A stretch of DNA of 59,110 bases from Eubacteriales bacterium. Lineage in GTDB: Bacteria; Bacillota; Clostridia; Christensenellales; CAG-138. Position numbers and translations under genes: made by a program. Positions 42,114 through 52,242 of the stretch are shown piece after piece. A model generated the notes under the pieces. The model was not told the origin of the DNA and did no database searches. It saw only the letters and a program-made list of their open reading frames with translations. Numbering within the stretch: position 1 is the stretch's first letter; the number at the start of each line of letters is the position of its first letter. The stretch is from contig JAJFTI010000026.1 in NCBI GenBank assembly GCA_021373115.1, forward strand, positions 1-59,110, written 5' to 3'.

Positions 42114-43643
42114 ATGATTCGAAAAGAGTTCATACTCAGCGAACTGAATTATCGGTTCCCACAGGTAACCCACTCGATTCATCATCCGGAACAAGCTGTC
42201 AGCCGTCCTTTGTTTTTTGAAAACAGCGGGCGGCGATACAGCGCGCGAATCATAGTCTGTAGGTCGGATGAACTCAACGAACTTGAGGATATCAATCAAC
42301 CTGCGCCGTTATTCCTTTGTGTCGGACAGCCGGATCAGCGCGTTCTTCAAACACTGGATCTCTGCATCCTCCCCGAATACGAAAACCCGCTTTCGCTCTT
42401 CAATTTTATTCAGCGGCTGTTTGACCGACTGGATGAATGGCGTCAGCGGCTCAAGGAAACGGCGGAAACCAGCGCGGATGTTACCACGCTGCTGGATTGT
42501 GCCGCCGAAATGCTGCAGAATCCGCTTTGGCTTTGCGACGCCAGGCGCCATGTTGTCGCGTGGGCGGAGCGGTACGCCCTAGAGCAAAAACAAATCGACC
42601 TAACCTGCTCATACAAACTGTTGGACAAAATCATAAACGATTCCTCGAATCAGGAGGGCGCTATCATGCGTTTGCCCGGCTTGGATTCGCGGGAACTTGC
42701 CGTATTGCCTTTTTTAGCGTCCGGCGCGCGGTTCGCTTTGGTCTGCGCGGCAAGCGAGCGGCCGTTTTACGGCAGCGATGAAGTTGTTTTCGAGCACTTA
42801 AGCGGTTATGTCAAGCTCATGCTCTCCGAGCGCAAACTCACCGTGCGCGCTCTGCGGCAAAAGCCGGAAAATGAGCAGATTGAATCTCTGCTGCGCAGCC
42901 TGCTGGATTCCGGCGATCCGGAACAAGACGTGATTGACACGCTGTTCTCACTCGGCTGGAGCGGGGAAGAGATGTATGGCGTGATTGCCGCCGAAGCCAT
43001 AAATGGAGATATGCGGCCGGAGCGTCTGCATTCGCTTTGCGATAAAATGGAATCCGCATTTCCGAATTGCTGCGTGTTTTTCCGCGCGCCGGTCATCGTT
43101 GCGGTTGTACGAACGGAATTTGCGGATATCGCTTCGATTCGTACGGTTTTAAGCAGCCTTTCTACGCGGGATGGAATCCGTTTTGGCGTCTGCGAACCGG
43201 CAACAGGGCTCCGTGATTTAAAAATGCGCCTTCTGCTGGCGGAAAACGTTCTTACGCGTATCGCAGCGACCGGAGGTTCTTATGCTTCTTTCTCCGACAT
43301 TGCGGAAGAATATCTTTGCGAGCGCGGTATTTCAGAATTTTCCGCCGGACTCGTCTGCCTGCGCTCCATTCTGGAGATGGCAACCTATGACCGTGAACAC
43401 GAAACAAATTATGTTGAAACGACGGATCGCTATATAAAAAATCGGTTTAACGCGGTTAAAACCGCAAACGACCTTTTTATCCATCGAAGTACATTTTTAT
43501 ATCGCCTTGAGCGCATCAAGGTACAATTCGGGCTGGATTTGGAAGCGGAGATGACGGCTCCGCTGCACCTATTTCTTTCACTGCGGCTCGTTAAGGATAA
43601 TCTGCTGTCATGCGCCAATGATTTCTATCGTAAGTCCACATGA
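42114..43643 (+). CDS. PucR/CdaR-type transcriptional regulator
   Basis: This 509-residue protein ends with the PucR-type helix-turn-helix (FNAVKTANDLFIHRSTFLYR, then LERIKVQFGLDL). Before it come a GGDEF-like CdaR middle domain (about 270-390) and an N-terminal ligand-sensing region. Such regulators respond to metabolites such as purine catabolites, sugars or acids and often control adjacent genes. It is divergent from the methyl-transfer operon and upstream of azlCD, so either may be a target. The ATG at 42114 follows AGGAG with a 9-nt gap. Confidence 0.88.
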   Translation: MIRKEFILSELNYRFPQVTHSIHHPEQAVSRPLFFENSGRRYSARIIVCRSDELNELEDINQPAPLFLCVGQPDQRVLQTLDLCILPEYENPLSLFNFIQRLFDRLDEWRQRLKETAETSADVTTLLDCAAEMLQNPLWLCDARRHVVAWAERYALEQKQIDLTCSYKLLDKIINDSSNQEGAIMRLPGLDSRELAVLPFLASGARFALVCAASERPFYGSDEVVFEHLSGYVKLMLSERKLTVRALRQKPENEQIESLLRSLLDSGDPEQDVIDTLFSLGWSGEEMYGVIAAEAINGDMRPERLHSLCDKMESAFPNCCVFFRAPVIVAVVRTEFADIASIRTVLSSLSTRDGIRFGVCEPATGLRDLKMRLLLAENVLTRIAATGGSYASFSDIAEEYLCERGISEFSAGLVCLRSILEMATYDREHETNYVETTDRYIKNRFNAVKTANDLFIHRSTFLYRLERIKVQFGLDLEAEMTAPLHLFLSLRLVKDNLLSCANDFYRKST

Positions 43644-43710
43644 TTGACAGCCAATGTGGAAGGCCAATAGTTATTTAGAAATTTAAAACAATTTTCGGGA
43701 GTAATTGGTT

Positions 43711-44412
43711 TTGGAACAACGATCAAAAAATCCGGCATTCAAAGCGCTCACTGCTGCTTTCCCACACACGATCCCGGTATTGACCGGGTTTCTTGTGCTC
43801 GGCATTGCGTATGGCATGCTCATGCAGAAAAAGGGGTATGAAGTATATTGGTCCGTACTCATGAGCGCGGTTGCATTCTGCGGGAGCATGCAGTTTGTAG
43901 CAATAACGCTGCTGACCACCGTATTCAATCCGCTTCAGGCGTTTCTGCTAAGTCTGATGGTCAACGCAAGGCATCTGTTTTACGGCCTTTCCATGCTGGA
44001 TAAATATAAAGGATTTGGGAAAATCAAGGCGTTTTTAATCTACACGCTTTGTGACGAAACATTTTCAATTGCCTCCAGCGTCGATCCGCCGGAGGGGGTG
44101 GATCGCAAAGGATTCTATCTCTCCATCTCGCTTCTTGATTATGGATATTGGGTGTTCGGAACGTTTCTTGGCGGAATCGCGGGAACGTATCTTACGATTA
44201 ATACAAAAGGTCTGGATTTTGTGCTGACTGCGTTATTTGTCGTACTGTTCCTTGAACAGATGAAAAAGCCTGAAAACCGGATTTTCGGGATAATTGGCAT
44301 TGCGGCTACCGTCCTTGGCCTGGTTGTATTTGGCGCGAATCAGCTTGTTCTCCCTTCCATGGCGCTTGTACTGATTCTCTTGCTTGCCGGGAGGAAAATT
44401 CTATGCCGTTAA
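43711..44412 (+). CDS. azlC: AzlC branched-chain amino acid exporter large subunit
   Basis: This 233-residue membrane protein has the AzlC motifs GFLVLGIAYGMLMQKKGY, AFCGSMQFVAITLL and LMVNARHLFYGLSML. With AzlD it exports branched-chain amino acids or related compounds. The start is taken as TTG at 43711, nine bases after GGGAG; another TTG at 43705 is too close to that site. It overlaps azlD by 10 bp. Confidence 0.93.
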   Translation: MEQRSKNPAFKALTAAFPHTIPVLTGFLVLGIAYGMLMQKKGYEVYWSVLMSAVAFCGSMQFVAITLLTTVFNPLQAFLLSLMVNARHLFYGLSMLDKYKGFGKIKAFLIYTLCDETFSIASSVDPPEGVDRKGFYLSISLLDYGYWVFGTFLGGIAGTYLTINTKGLDFVLTALFVVLFLEQMKKPENRIFGIIGIAATVLGLVVFGANQLVLPSMALVLILLLAGRKILCR

Positions 44413-44738
44413 CGCCCGCGGAAACAATCGTTACCATTCTGGCTGTTGCGCTTGGCGCAATGGTTACGCGGTTTCTTCCGTTCCTGGTGTTTCCGGAACA
44501 CCGGCAGCCGCCTCAGGTCGTTTCCTATCTTGGAAGAGTCTTGCCGCCTGCGATGATGGGACTGCTTGTTGTTTACTGTCTGAAAGGAGTTACCATTACT
44601 GCGAAACCGCACGGTCTTCCAGAGTTGATTTCGATTGGCGTAATCATATTGCTCCACTGGTGGAGAAGCAACGTCCTGCTAAGCATTGCCGGTGGAACTG
44701 TTGTGTATATGTTGCTGGTTCAGTATGTATTTTTATAA
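44403..44738 (+). CDS. azlD: AzlD branched-chain amino acid exporter small subunit
   Basis: This 111-residue protein with four membrane segments has ALGAMVTRFLPFLVFP and YLGRVLPPAMMGLLVVYCLK, matching AzlD. It forms the exporter with AzlC, whose 3' end it overlaps. Confidence 0.93.
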   Translation: MPLTPAETIVTILAVALGAMVTRFLPFLVFPEHRQPPQVVSYLGRVLPPAMMGLLVVYCLKGVTITAKPHGLPELISIGVIILLHWWRSNVLLSIAGGTVVYMLLVQYVFL

Positions 44739-44785
44739 AATGATCTGGTAATATACAGGTTAGATTTATATTTTACCACACAGTC

Positions 44786-44814
44786 TTGACAGGAAATCGG
44801 GTTTTTATTACGAT
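44786..44814 (+). promoter_or_regulatory. Promoter of the PAS-GGDEF-HD-GYP gene
   Basis: TTGACA (44786-44791) and TACGAT (44809-44814) are 17 bp apart, leaving a leader of about 110 nt with no recognised element. Confidence 0.6.
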
Positions 44815-44931
44815 GTAATAAGTCTATTATACATATTAAAGAACCATTTCGTCCCGCGGATATCATAACGGCGAGCTGACCGAAGTGAACCTATATATCG
44901 AATGGAACTCTGTCGTATTTGGAGAAAAAAG

Positions 44932-47757
44932 ATGGCGAAGAAAAGCCGGCGGTCGGACCATAGCAGCGCAAAAAATGAAGCCCTGGCAAGATCCCTTCTC
45001 GTCACTTCAATCTATGCATTTATAGGCTTTGCATGGATTATTGGCTCCGAAATCGTACTCTCGCTGATGCATAACGAAAGCAGCGCGGTTTTTCTCATCA
45101 ATATTTCAAAGGGCCTCGCGTTTGTTACCGCCACATCCTTGCTCATCTGTTTTCTGATATTTAATAATCTCAAAAAAATCATTCAGGAAAGCAGGATACG
45201 CGCCGTTAGTGAAACAAGACTGAACGACGCGCAGCATTTTGCCCATATTGGAAGTTTTGAATATGATTCCGGCTCCAACAAGCTGACCGCTTCCAAAGAG
45301 GCGCTCAATATTTTGGAAATTGAAAATGGAATCCGGTTTAGCGACTTGCCTTCCTGCTTCGAACTGGTTCATCCGCTGGATCGCGTCCGCGTGGAAGAGG
45401 ATGTGCTTTCCGCGTTGACCGCCCGTCAGAGCGCGTCGTTCTATTTTCGTTTGTCCGCTTCGAGTGGGATTGTTCGCAGTGTTCACGTTCGGCTGATTCC
45501 ACAGTATGACGAGAAAAACGTTCTTCGCGTTATTGGGACCATTCAGGATATTACCGAACGAGTTCAAGCTGAGACTGCCGCGAGAGACAATGAGACGATC
45601 TTTAAAACGTTTATCAATTCAAGTTATGATCTGATTTATTTGAAGGACAGCGACTTAAGATACCTCGCTGTCAATACGAATATGCAGAATTTCTACGGGT
45701 TAAATGAGAGCCAATTGATTGGCAAAACAACCCGGGAAGCGATGTCTCTTTCGGAATCAAGCCATTGGGAGGAACTGGATCGACGTGTTTTGGAAGAGGG
45801 AACGGCGGTTTATGTAGAGGATGAAAGCTTCGGAAGAACGTTTGAAACCATTATTTTCCCCGTTGAAATGACCGATCGAAAGCGCGGCGTTGGCGGCGTG
45901 GCGCGCGACATTACGCGGCGCAAACTGGCGGAAGCGGCTGTGGAACAGGAACGCGACCGCGCGCAGACATATCTCGATATCGCGGCAATTATCAATATTG
46001 CATTTGACACAAACGGATTTGTCACACTGATTAATAAAGCGGGCTGTGATACGCTCGGTTTCACGCAGGCGAATATTCTTGGAAAAAACTGGATCGATTC
46101 CTTTCTTCCGGATCATGAAAAAGAATCGGTTCGGGCCGTGTTCCGTAAAATCTATGATGGCACGTTCCTTCCGGACGAAGTGAATGAAAACGGCATTCGA
46201 ACCGCTTCCGGTGAAGAAAGGTGTATTGAATGGCGGAATACCGTTTTACATGACGGCGACGGTAACGTTTGCGGCATTTTTTCCGCTGGAGTCGATGTGA
46301 CGGATTTGCGAAAAGCAATGCATTCGCTCCGCGAAAGCGAACGAAGCAAATCCGTTTTACTTTCCAATCTTCCCGGAATGGCATACCGCTGCAGCTTTGA
46401 CCGCAACTGGACCATGCGGTTCGTTTCCAGCGGATGCTTGGATCTGACGGGCTATACGGCTGAAGAACTGCTGAATAATGCGACCGTCGCGTTTGGCGAT
46501 ATCATACTGCCGGAATATCGGGAACTAACCTGGTCGGACAGCGTTGAAAGCATGCTGCTCAAAGAGAACAACCGTTATGAATACGAAATACGCACCGCAA
46601 GAGACGAGCGAAAATGGGTGCTCGATATCAATCAGTGCGTTTGGAACGAGGATGGCTCGATACAGGCCCTGGAAGGAATCATTGTTGACATCACGGAATC
46701 CAAACGGCAGTTTTTACAGATCCAATACCTCAATGACCACGACCAATTAACCGGGCTGCATAACCGTCCGTATTTTGAATCGCAGCGGAATCATCTGGAT
46801 CTAGAAAATCGATATCCGGTTACAATCCTGCATGCGGATATCAATGGGCTGAAACTGATCAACGATACGTTCGGAAGCAGCACGGGTGACCAGATTATAC
46901 AAAAAACAGCCGGAATGCTGCGAAGTACGCTGCTTCTGGGTGAAGTCCTGGCAAGAACTGGCGGCGACGAGTTTGCTATGCTTCTGCCCGGTATCAACGC
47001 GAAAACCATTATTGAACGCATCGATGCGATTCAACGAGTTTTCTGCGAGTATAACGAAACCATTCCGGATCGTGCATTCATGATCAATCTATCGTTTGGA
47101 TGGGGGGAGAAGAGCGCGCCGGATATCGGGCTTGCCCAAGTTGAAAGGGAAGCGGAAACGAACCTTGCGAGGCGGAAATTATTCGATCAAAAAAGCCATC
47201 ATAACGCGGTTCTTTCTTCCATCATGGCGACTCTGTTTGAGCGAAGTTTTGAGACGGAGGAGCACGCCGAACGAATTGGCAGTCTTTGTGCCAGAATCGG
47301 AGAACGGATCGAATTATCGCATGGCGAAATCGATAAACTAAAGCTATTTGCCATTCTGCACGATATCGGAAAAATTGGCGTCAGCGATCAGATCCTGAAT
47401 AAGTGCGGACCGCTGGATGAAGAGGAACTCGCGCAAATGCGTAAGCATCCGGAAATTGGCTACCGTATCGCAATGTCTTCGCCGGAGCTTGCCCCGATTG
47501 CGGAGTATATTTTGTCGCATCACGAACGGTGGGATGGGACGGGGTATCCCAACCGTATCGGCGGAGAGAATATTCCGCTGTTGTCGAGAATCTTAGCGTT
47601 GGCGGACGCATACGATGCCATGACCATGGATCGTGTTTACCGTAAAGCGCTTTCTAAGGAAGCTGCAATTCGTGAAATCCGCGTGAACGCTGGAACGCAG
47701 TTTGACCCGCACATTACGGCGGTATTTTTAGACATTCTGGAAAACGAAACGCTCTAG
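44932..47757 (+). CDS. Membrane sensor with PAS domains, GGDEF and HD-GYP: c-di-GMP turnover
   Basis: This 941-residue protein begins with two membrane helices (about 18-40 and 50-75). About four PAS domains follow (roughly 95-200, 215-335, 340-460 and 475-600). A GGDEF domain (about 610-755) has DQLTGLHNRPYF and an intact GGDEF near 678. An HD-GYP domain (about 770-935) has HDIGKIGVSDQIL near 811, HHERWDGTGYP and DAYDAMTMDR. It could both make and degrade c-di-GMP, controlled by signals at the PAS domains. The ATG at 44932 follows GGAGAAAAAAG; a start 30 bp upstream lacks such a site. Confidence 0.94.
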   Translation: MAKKSRRSDHSSAKNEALARSLLVTSIYAFIGFAWIIGSEIVLSLMHNESSAVFLINISKGLAFVTATSLLICFLIFNNLKKIIQESRIRAVSETRLNDAQHFAHIGSFEYDSGSNKLTASKEALNILEIENGIRFSDLPSCFELVHPLDRVRVEEDVLSALTARQSASFYFRLSASSGIVRSVHVRLIPQYDEKNVLRVIGTIQDITERVQAETAARDNETIFKTFINSSYDLIYLKDSDLRYLAVNTNMQNFYGLNESQLIGKTTREAMSLSESSHWEELDRRVLEEGTAVYVEDESFGRTFETIIFPVEMTDRKRGVGGVARDITRRKLAEAAVEQERDRAQTYLDIAAIINIAFDTNGFVTLINKAGCDTLGFTQANILGKNWIDSFLPDHEKESVRAVFRKIYDGTFLPDEVNENGIRTASGEERCIEWRNTVLHDGDGNVCGIFSAGVDVTDLRKAMHSLRESERSKSVLLSNLPGMAYRCSFDRNWTMRFVSSGCLDLTGYTAEELLNNATVAFGDIILPEYRELTWSDSVESMLLKENNRYEYEIRTARDERKWVLDINQCVWNEDGSIQALEGIIVDITESKRQFLQIQYLNDHDQLTGLHNRPYFESQRNHLDLENRYPVTILHADINGLKLINDTFGSSTGDQIIQKTAGMLRSTLLLGEVLARTGGDEFAMLLPGINAKTIIERIDAIQRVFCEYNETIPDRAFMINLSFGWGEKSAPDIGLAQVEREAETNLARRKLFDQKSHHNAVLSSIMATLFERSFETEEHAERIGSLCARIGERIELSHGEIDKLKLFAILHDIGKIGVSDQILNKCGPLDEEELAQMRKHPEIGYRIAMSSPELAPIAEYILSHHERWDGTGYPNRIGGENIPLLSRILALADAYDAMTMDRVYRKALSKEAAIREIRVNAGTQFDPHITAVFLDILENETL

Positions 47758-47836
47758 GTTCCGAAGACGGTTTCGTTATTTAGAAATGCTGTCTATCGTT
47801 TTACCGGAAAAATTGTTAGTAGAACGGGAGACTTGA

Positions 47837-48493
47837 ATGAACGATTATTCGCGCTGCATCGATCAATGGAATTCCATATTTTCCGGTGAATCATGCGTTG
47901 TTCCGTCCACTCAAAAGCTCGGAATCCCGGTGCTGGACGAGGCTTTGGACTGGCTTTGCGATGGAACCGAAAGCGTACTCGATTTTGGGTGCGGCAATGG
48001 CTCGCTGTTGTTTTCCTGCGCGTTACGAGGAATGAAACGAATGATCGGGATCGATCTTTCGAGAATTGGAATTCAAAACGCTCTCCTTCGCGCAGAGAAG
48101 ATGCAAGCAGGTTCGTTCTTGTTTTTGGAAGGCAGCCTGGAACGACTGGCTGAACTGGATTCAGAGTCGGTCGATGGCATCATCCTGTCAAATATACTAG
48201 ATAATCTGTATCCCGAAGACGCCAGGGCGCTGCTCGCAGAATGTTTTAGGATTCTTCGTTGCGGAGGGAAAACGCTGATCAAACTCAATCCCTATCTGAC
48301 GCAAGAACAACTTGAAGAGTGGGGGATCAAGACCATCGCAGGAAACCTGCTCGACGACGGTATTTTACTCTGGAATAACTCGACGGTAGAATGGAGAGGG
48401 ATATTGAGCTCATACTTCGCGATAAAGCGCGATGCAGAGGTGTATTATCCGGAACACGATCAAACGAACCGATTATTCTTTGCTTATAAATAA
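47837..48493 (+). CDS. Class I SAM-dependent methyltransferase
   Basis: This 218-residue protein has the SAM-binding motif SVLDFGCGNGSLLF near residue 50, followed by MIGIDLSRIGIQNALLRAEK and the motif IV region SVDGIILSNILDNL. The substrate cannot be predicted. The ATG at 47837 has GGGAG upstream. It lies 79 bp after the c-di-GMP gene and before a strong terminator. Confidence 0.85.
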   Translation: MNDYSRCIDQWNSIFSGESCVVPSTQKLGIPVLDEALDWLCDGTESVLDFGCGNGSLLFSCALRGMKRMIGIDLSRIGIQNALLRAEKMQAGSFLFLEGSLERLAELDSESVDGIILSNILDNLYPEDARALLAECFRILRCGGKTLIKLNPYLTQEQLEEWGIKTIAGNLLDDGILLWNNSTVEWRGILSSYFAIKRDAEVYYPEHDQTNRLFFAYK

Positions 48494-48525
48494 CAAACAG
48501 ACGGCGAGCAATCGCCGTCTGTTTG
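48494..48525. terminator. Bidirectional terminator between convergent genes
   Basis: A perfect 14-bp stem (48494-48507 with 48512-48525) has a GCAA loop. It sits between the methyltransferase and degV genes. Confidence 0.88.
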
Positions 48526-48548
48526 CTATACGATCGATTTTTTATATT

Positions 48549-49424
48549 TTACGGTTTGGTTAGAAACAGCACGCCGAGCGTATTGGGTCCGCAGTGCGAA
48601 CTGATCGTGCAGCTCGCGCTGGTTTCAACAATCTCCCTAAACGGCTGTAGTTCCCGAATTCGTTTTGTGATTTGATCAATGATCGATGGATCGTCCAGAT
48701 CGGAATGCGTGATGAAAATGCGATCCAGCACGAGATCCGTTCGATCTTTCAGCTGATCGTCTACATACTTCATCAGCGAGGGGATAAGTTTGCCCATGTA
48801 TTTTTTCCCTACGACCATGCTGCCCTGCAGATCGTTGCGGACCAATATCGTTGGTTTCAAATTCATCAGCGCCGCGCCGATCTGCGCGATGCTGGAGCAG
48901 CGACCTCCCGCGCGCATGAATTCAAGCGTATCCAGAATAAAACTTGCGCGCGTATAGGGCGCGAGCGCCGTTACCTCCAAAACGATCTGTTCCGCGGGCA
49001 ACCCTCTTTGAATGCGCTCTCCCGCTTCGCAAACCAGAAGCCCGAAGCCGGTGGAGAGCGAGCAGGAATCGATCACGTAGATCGTTCCTTTGTCCTTCAA
49101 CGTATCCGACGCGATTTGTGCATTCTGGAAGCAGCAGGAGAGACCCGAACCAAGCGAAACATGAATGATATCATAACCGTCCTCCACATAAGGGAGGAAA
49201 TAGCTCACATACTCCTCCGGATTGATCGCAGCGGTACGCGGCAATAGTTTGTGTTCCCACCAGGCTTTGTTAAGCTCGGCGGACGTAATATCTACGCCGT
49301 CCGTATACTGCTTTCCATCCAGAATGATATGAAGCGGAAATAACGATACGCGATAACGTTCTTTCAGCTCGTTTCCGATATCGCAGGGCGTATCCGCACT
49401 TAACAGGATTTTTCGTTCGGACAT
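48549..49424 (-). CDS. DegV-family fatty-acid-binding protein
   Basis: This 291-residue protein has the DegV pattern: LLSADTPCDIGNELKERYRV, PLHIILDGKQYTDGVDIT, HVSLGSGLSCCFQNA, VIDSCSLSTGFGLLV and LEFMRAGGRCSS. The family binds fatty acids, in some species as FakB feeding the FakA kinase. No fakA-like gene is nearby. The start at 49424 has GGGGG ten bases upstream; the ATG at 49433 lies too close to that site. Confidence 0.92.
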   Translation of the reverse strand: MSERKILLSADTPCDIGNELKERYRVSLFPLHIILDGKQYTDGVDITSAELNKAWWEHKLLPRTAAINPEEYVSYFLPYVEDGYDIIHVSLGSGLSCCFQNAQIASDTLKDKGTIYVIDSCSLSTGFGLLVCEAGERIQRGLPAEQIVLEVTALAPYTRASFILDTLEFMRAGGRCSSIAQIGAALMNLKPTILVRNDLQGSMVVGKKYMGKLIPSLMKYVDDQLKDRTDLVLDRIFITHSDLDDPSIIDQITKRIRELQPFREIVETSASCTISSHCGPNTLGVLFLTKP

Positions 49425-49455
49425 AAGAAACATACCCCCTTGCAAAACATTCCTC

Positions 49456-49484
49456 ATTCTAGCAAAGTCAATGAAACGCGTCAA
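49456..49484 (-). promoter_or_regulatory. Promoter of the degV gene
   Basis: On the minus strand TTGACG (49479-49484) and TAGAAT (49456-49461) are 17 bp apart. Confidence 0.75.
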
Positions 49485-49630
49485 TTCAGCAAGCATGAAA
49501 TTTGGGTATATATTTGAAAAATAATAATCATGCGATAGCTTTAATGTCTATTAAATATCAATTTATTAAAAAAATCAAGGGGAATTTGAATTCACAGTAT
49601 ATTTTAAGCAGGCTGCCTGCAACGCATGAT

Positions 49631-51967
49631 TCATTCATCCGCTTGAATTGCATACAGGTTCGATCCAAAGTCGCCCAGCATTCGAATTTGGCCGTTGTAC
49701 CCCGTGCCGATAAACTGATTGTTCAGGTGCACACCCTGCATTAGTGTTCTTCCGTTTGCTTGATAGGTTTCCACACAGTCCGTCAGCGCATACAGCCGGT
49801 CGATCCATCGTAGAATCGGACCGTTCGGATTGATCATAACCGGCAGAAGAAAATTCAGCAGTCCTCCGAACTTGTGTACGAACAGACGCTGCGAATGTGT
49901 TCGAAGCGTATAAGTACGTTCCGGGGCTAAACCAGATAACGGGAGAACGTCGTTCCCTTCGGCGGCGGAAACCAATGTCTGAAATACGCCGGCGATCGAT
50001 GAAACGCCGTCCGCAGATACGCACTGCCAGTAAACCTTATTTGATTTAACCGCGTGGTTCCGATAGAAGCGTCCGTACTGCAGCGTTCTGCGATTCGCTT
50101 TATAAAACACAATTTGATCGCGAATTTCTTTCCGCTCCAAGCGCGTCAGGTGCTTCAGATCCAATTCATACCCAAGACAGCCAAAACTCGCAACATTGAA
50201 GCGTGAAGAGAGCGGCGTTTGCCGAAGCGTTTGCTGGTTCGGTATAGCGGAAACATGAGCGCCCATACAGGAAAGAGGATAGAGGTAACTTAACCCGGCC
50301 TGGATTTTTAGACGTTCGATCGAATCCGTATCGTCGCTCGACCACACCTGAGGCGAATAGCAGAGGATTCCAAGATCGAAGCGGTTGCCGCCGCTGGCGC
50401 AGGATTCCAGCAAAATTTGCGGCCGTGGTTCAAAAATGCGGGAGAGGATGTCGTATAACCCAAGGATGTATCGGTGAAAGAACTCCCCCTGCGATGCGAG
50501 GAGGGGGGAGAAGGCATCGCTCGTATAACGGTTCATATCCCACTTGACATAATCGATCTGCGCGTCGTCCAGAATATTCGAAACGTGTTCAACGATATAG
50601 TCGCGTACGTCCGGATTGCATAGATCAAGCACAAGCTGATTTCGGCCAAAGAGCGGATTCCGGCCCGGCGTCGTAACCGCGTATTCCGGATGCACGCGAT
50701 ACAGGTCGCTGTCCGGATTTACCATTTCCGGTTCAAACCAAAGACCGAATTTCATGCCGAGGGAATGAATTTCTCCGGCAAAGGCGCGCATTCCCCGGGG
50801 CAGCTTATTTCGGTTGACCTTGTAGTCGCCAAGGCTGGAGGTATCGTCGTTTCGCTTTCCAAACCATCCGTCGTCCAAAACGAACAACTCTACGCCAAGC
50901 CGTCTTGCCTGCCGCGCAAGACGAAGAAGTTTACTCCGGGTGAATCGAAAAAAACAGGCTTCCCAATTATTGATGAGCACCGGACGTTCCTGATTCTTCC
51001 AATTGCCGCGAACAATATGACGGTTTACAAAATCATGAAAATGCGCGCTCATGCCGTTGAATCCGTTCTCCGAAAACGTCATAACCGCTTCCGGCGTTTC
51101 AAACGAATCGCCCTGCCTCAGCTGCCAGTCGAAACAATAAGGATTGATTCCGACCTGAATGCGAACGAGGTCGTTTGGACTTAGCTCCGCCAGTCCGATG
51201 TGGTTTCCGCTGTAGACGAGATTAAAGCCGTAAACATGCCCGTGTTCTTCCGTCGCTTCATCAGCATAGAGCAGGAAGCCGGGGTTGTGGCGGTTGCTGG
51301 AAGTGCCGACGATGGAGGAGTTCACAAACTGACCGTATTGCAGTTTGCGGTCGTGCCGATGCGTTTCCTTCGCCCAGGAGCCGTCAAACGTAACTAAAGA
51401 AAAGCCCTCGTTCTCCAGGTCGAGCTGCAAGCTCATGAGCCTGCGGATCGAAACCGAACCGTTCCCTTCGTTCTCCAGAACAACGCGGCGGGAGATTACA
51501 TCCACGCTGGAAAATACGGTGTAAAACAGCGTCAGCTTTAGTCCGCTCGGCTGATCCCGCAGACAAACGGATAGCGTTTGCGCTTCGTTATCATGATCAT
51601 AAGCGGAGGGAAGCGCCTTCATCGGAACACAGCCGGTTGTTATGGAATAGCTTTCATAAACGAAATCCGTGCGGTAGGTTCCGTCCGAAAGCAGTATTTC
51701 AGCAGGCGTCTGGCGAAAATCGCCGCAGCCGATGCCGGACCATTCGAGGCAAACGCTGTCAAGGCAATAGGCCGGGTCAATTTTCTCATTATAAAGTACC
51801 GCGCTGCCCGTCTGAATATTCCGTTTGAGGCGGAGGGAATCCAGGTTGCCGCGTTCGATTTTCGCGCCGTAATACATATGTTCCAAATGTCCAAACGGGT
51901 TAACTCGGAATATGTAGCTGGTTTCCCCGGTTTCCAGATAAAAAATCGATTGCTGTTCTTTTATCAT
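49631..51967 (-). CDS. GH36 alpha-galactosidase
   Basis: This 778-residue protein has an N-terminal beta-supersandwich (about 1-330), a catalytic barrel and a C-terminal beta domain, as in GH36 enzymes of this size. FVLDDGWFG binds substrate, the nucleophile aspartate is in YVKWDMNRY near residue 470, and the acid/base is in WSSDDTDSIERL near 545, with LESCASGGNRFDLG between them. It releases alpha-1,6-galactose from melibiose, raffinose-type sugars or galactomannan. It has no signal peptide, so it is cytoplasmic. No sugar transporter is adjacent. Confidence 0.95.
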   Translation of the reverse strand: MIKEQQSIFYLETGETSYIFRVNPFGHLEHMYYGAKIERGNLDSLRLKRNIQTGSAVLYNEKIDPAYCLDSVCLEWSGIGCGDFRQTPAEILLSDGTYRTDFVYESYSITTGCVPMKALPSAYDHDNEAQTLSVCLRDQPSGLKLTLFYTVFSSVDVISRRVVLENEGNGSVSIRRLMSLQLDLENEGFSLVTFDGSWAKETHRHDRKLQYGQFVNSSIVGTSSNRHNPGFLLYADEATEEHGHVYGFNLVYSGNHIGLAELSPNDLVRIQVGINPYCFDWQLRQGDSFETPEAVMTFSENGFNGMSAHFHDFVNRHIVRGNWKNQERPVLINNWEACFFRFTRSKLLRLARQARRLGVELFVLDDGWFGKRNDDTSSLGDYKVNRNKLPRGMRAFAGEIHSLGMKFGLWFEPEMVNPDSDLYRVHPEYAVTTPGRNPLFGRNQLVLDLCNPDVRDYIVEHVSNILDDAQIDYVKWDMNRYTSDAFSPLLASQGEFFHRYILGLYDILSRIFEPRPQILLESCASGGNRFDLGILCYSPQVWSSDDTDSIERLKIQAGLSYLYPLSCMGAHVSAIPNQQTLRQTPLSSRFNVASFGCLGYELDLKHLTRLERKEIRDQIVFYKANRRTLQYGRFYRNHAVKSNKVYWQCVSADGVSSIAGVFQTLVSAAEGNDVLPLSGLAPERTYTLRTHSQRLFVHKFGGLLNFLLPVMINPNGPILRWIDRLYALTDCVETYQANGRTLMQGVHLNNQFIGTGYNGQIRMLGDFGSNLYAIQADE

Positions 51968-52026
51968 CCGTTTATGCCTTTCTCTTTCGTTTTAAATCGG
52001 GAGAAAACGGGCTGGATTCGGTTTTC

Positions 52027-52057
52027 AATCTGCGAACTCCTTCGGCAGGCAGATTGG
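52027..52057 (-). promoter_or_regulatory. Inverted repeat in the alpha-galactosidase leader
   Basis: AATCTGC and GCAGATT flank a 15-18-nt centre just downstream of the promoter. It may be an operator or a leader hairpin; the regulator is unknown. Confidence 0.3.
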
Positions 52058-52074
52058 AATTTACCGGCGCCTCC

Positions 52075-52103
52075 ATTTTAACGTGCCGCAAAACGTGCGT
52101 CAA
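52075..52103 (-). promoter_or_regulatory. Promoter of the alpha-galactosidase gene
   Basis: On the minus strand TTGACG (52098-52103) and TAAAAT (52075-52080) are 17 bp apart. Confidence 0.7.
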
Positions 52104-52162
52104 TCGAAAGGAAAATTACCGGAAAACATTTCGAATATAAACGACAAATCACGTTACGCTTG

Positions 52163-52191
52163 TTGACATTCCCTTTGCCTTATTGTATAAA
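52163..52191 (+). promoter_or_regulatory. Promoter of the APC transporter
   Basis: TTGACA (52163-52168) and TATAAA (52186-52191) are 17 bp apart. Confidence 0.78.
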
Positions 52192-52242
52192 TGGTACGGG
52201 GTTTTCTATGCAGTAAAAATGGATAAAGGAAAGGGTTTGGGT

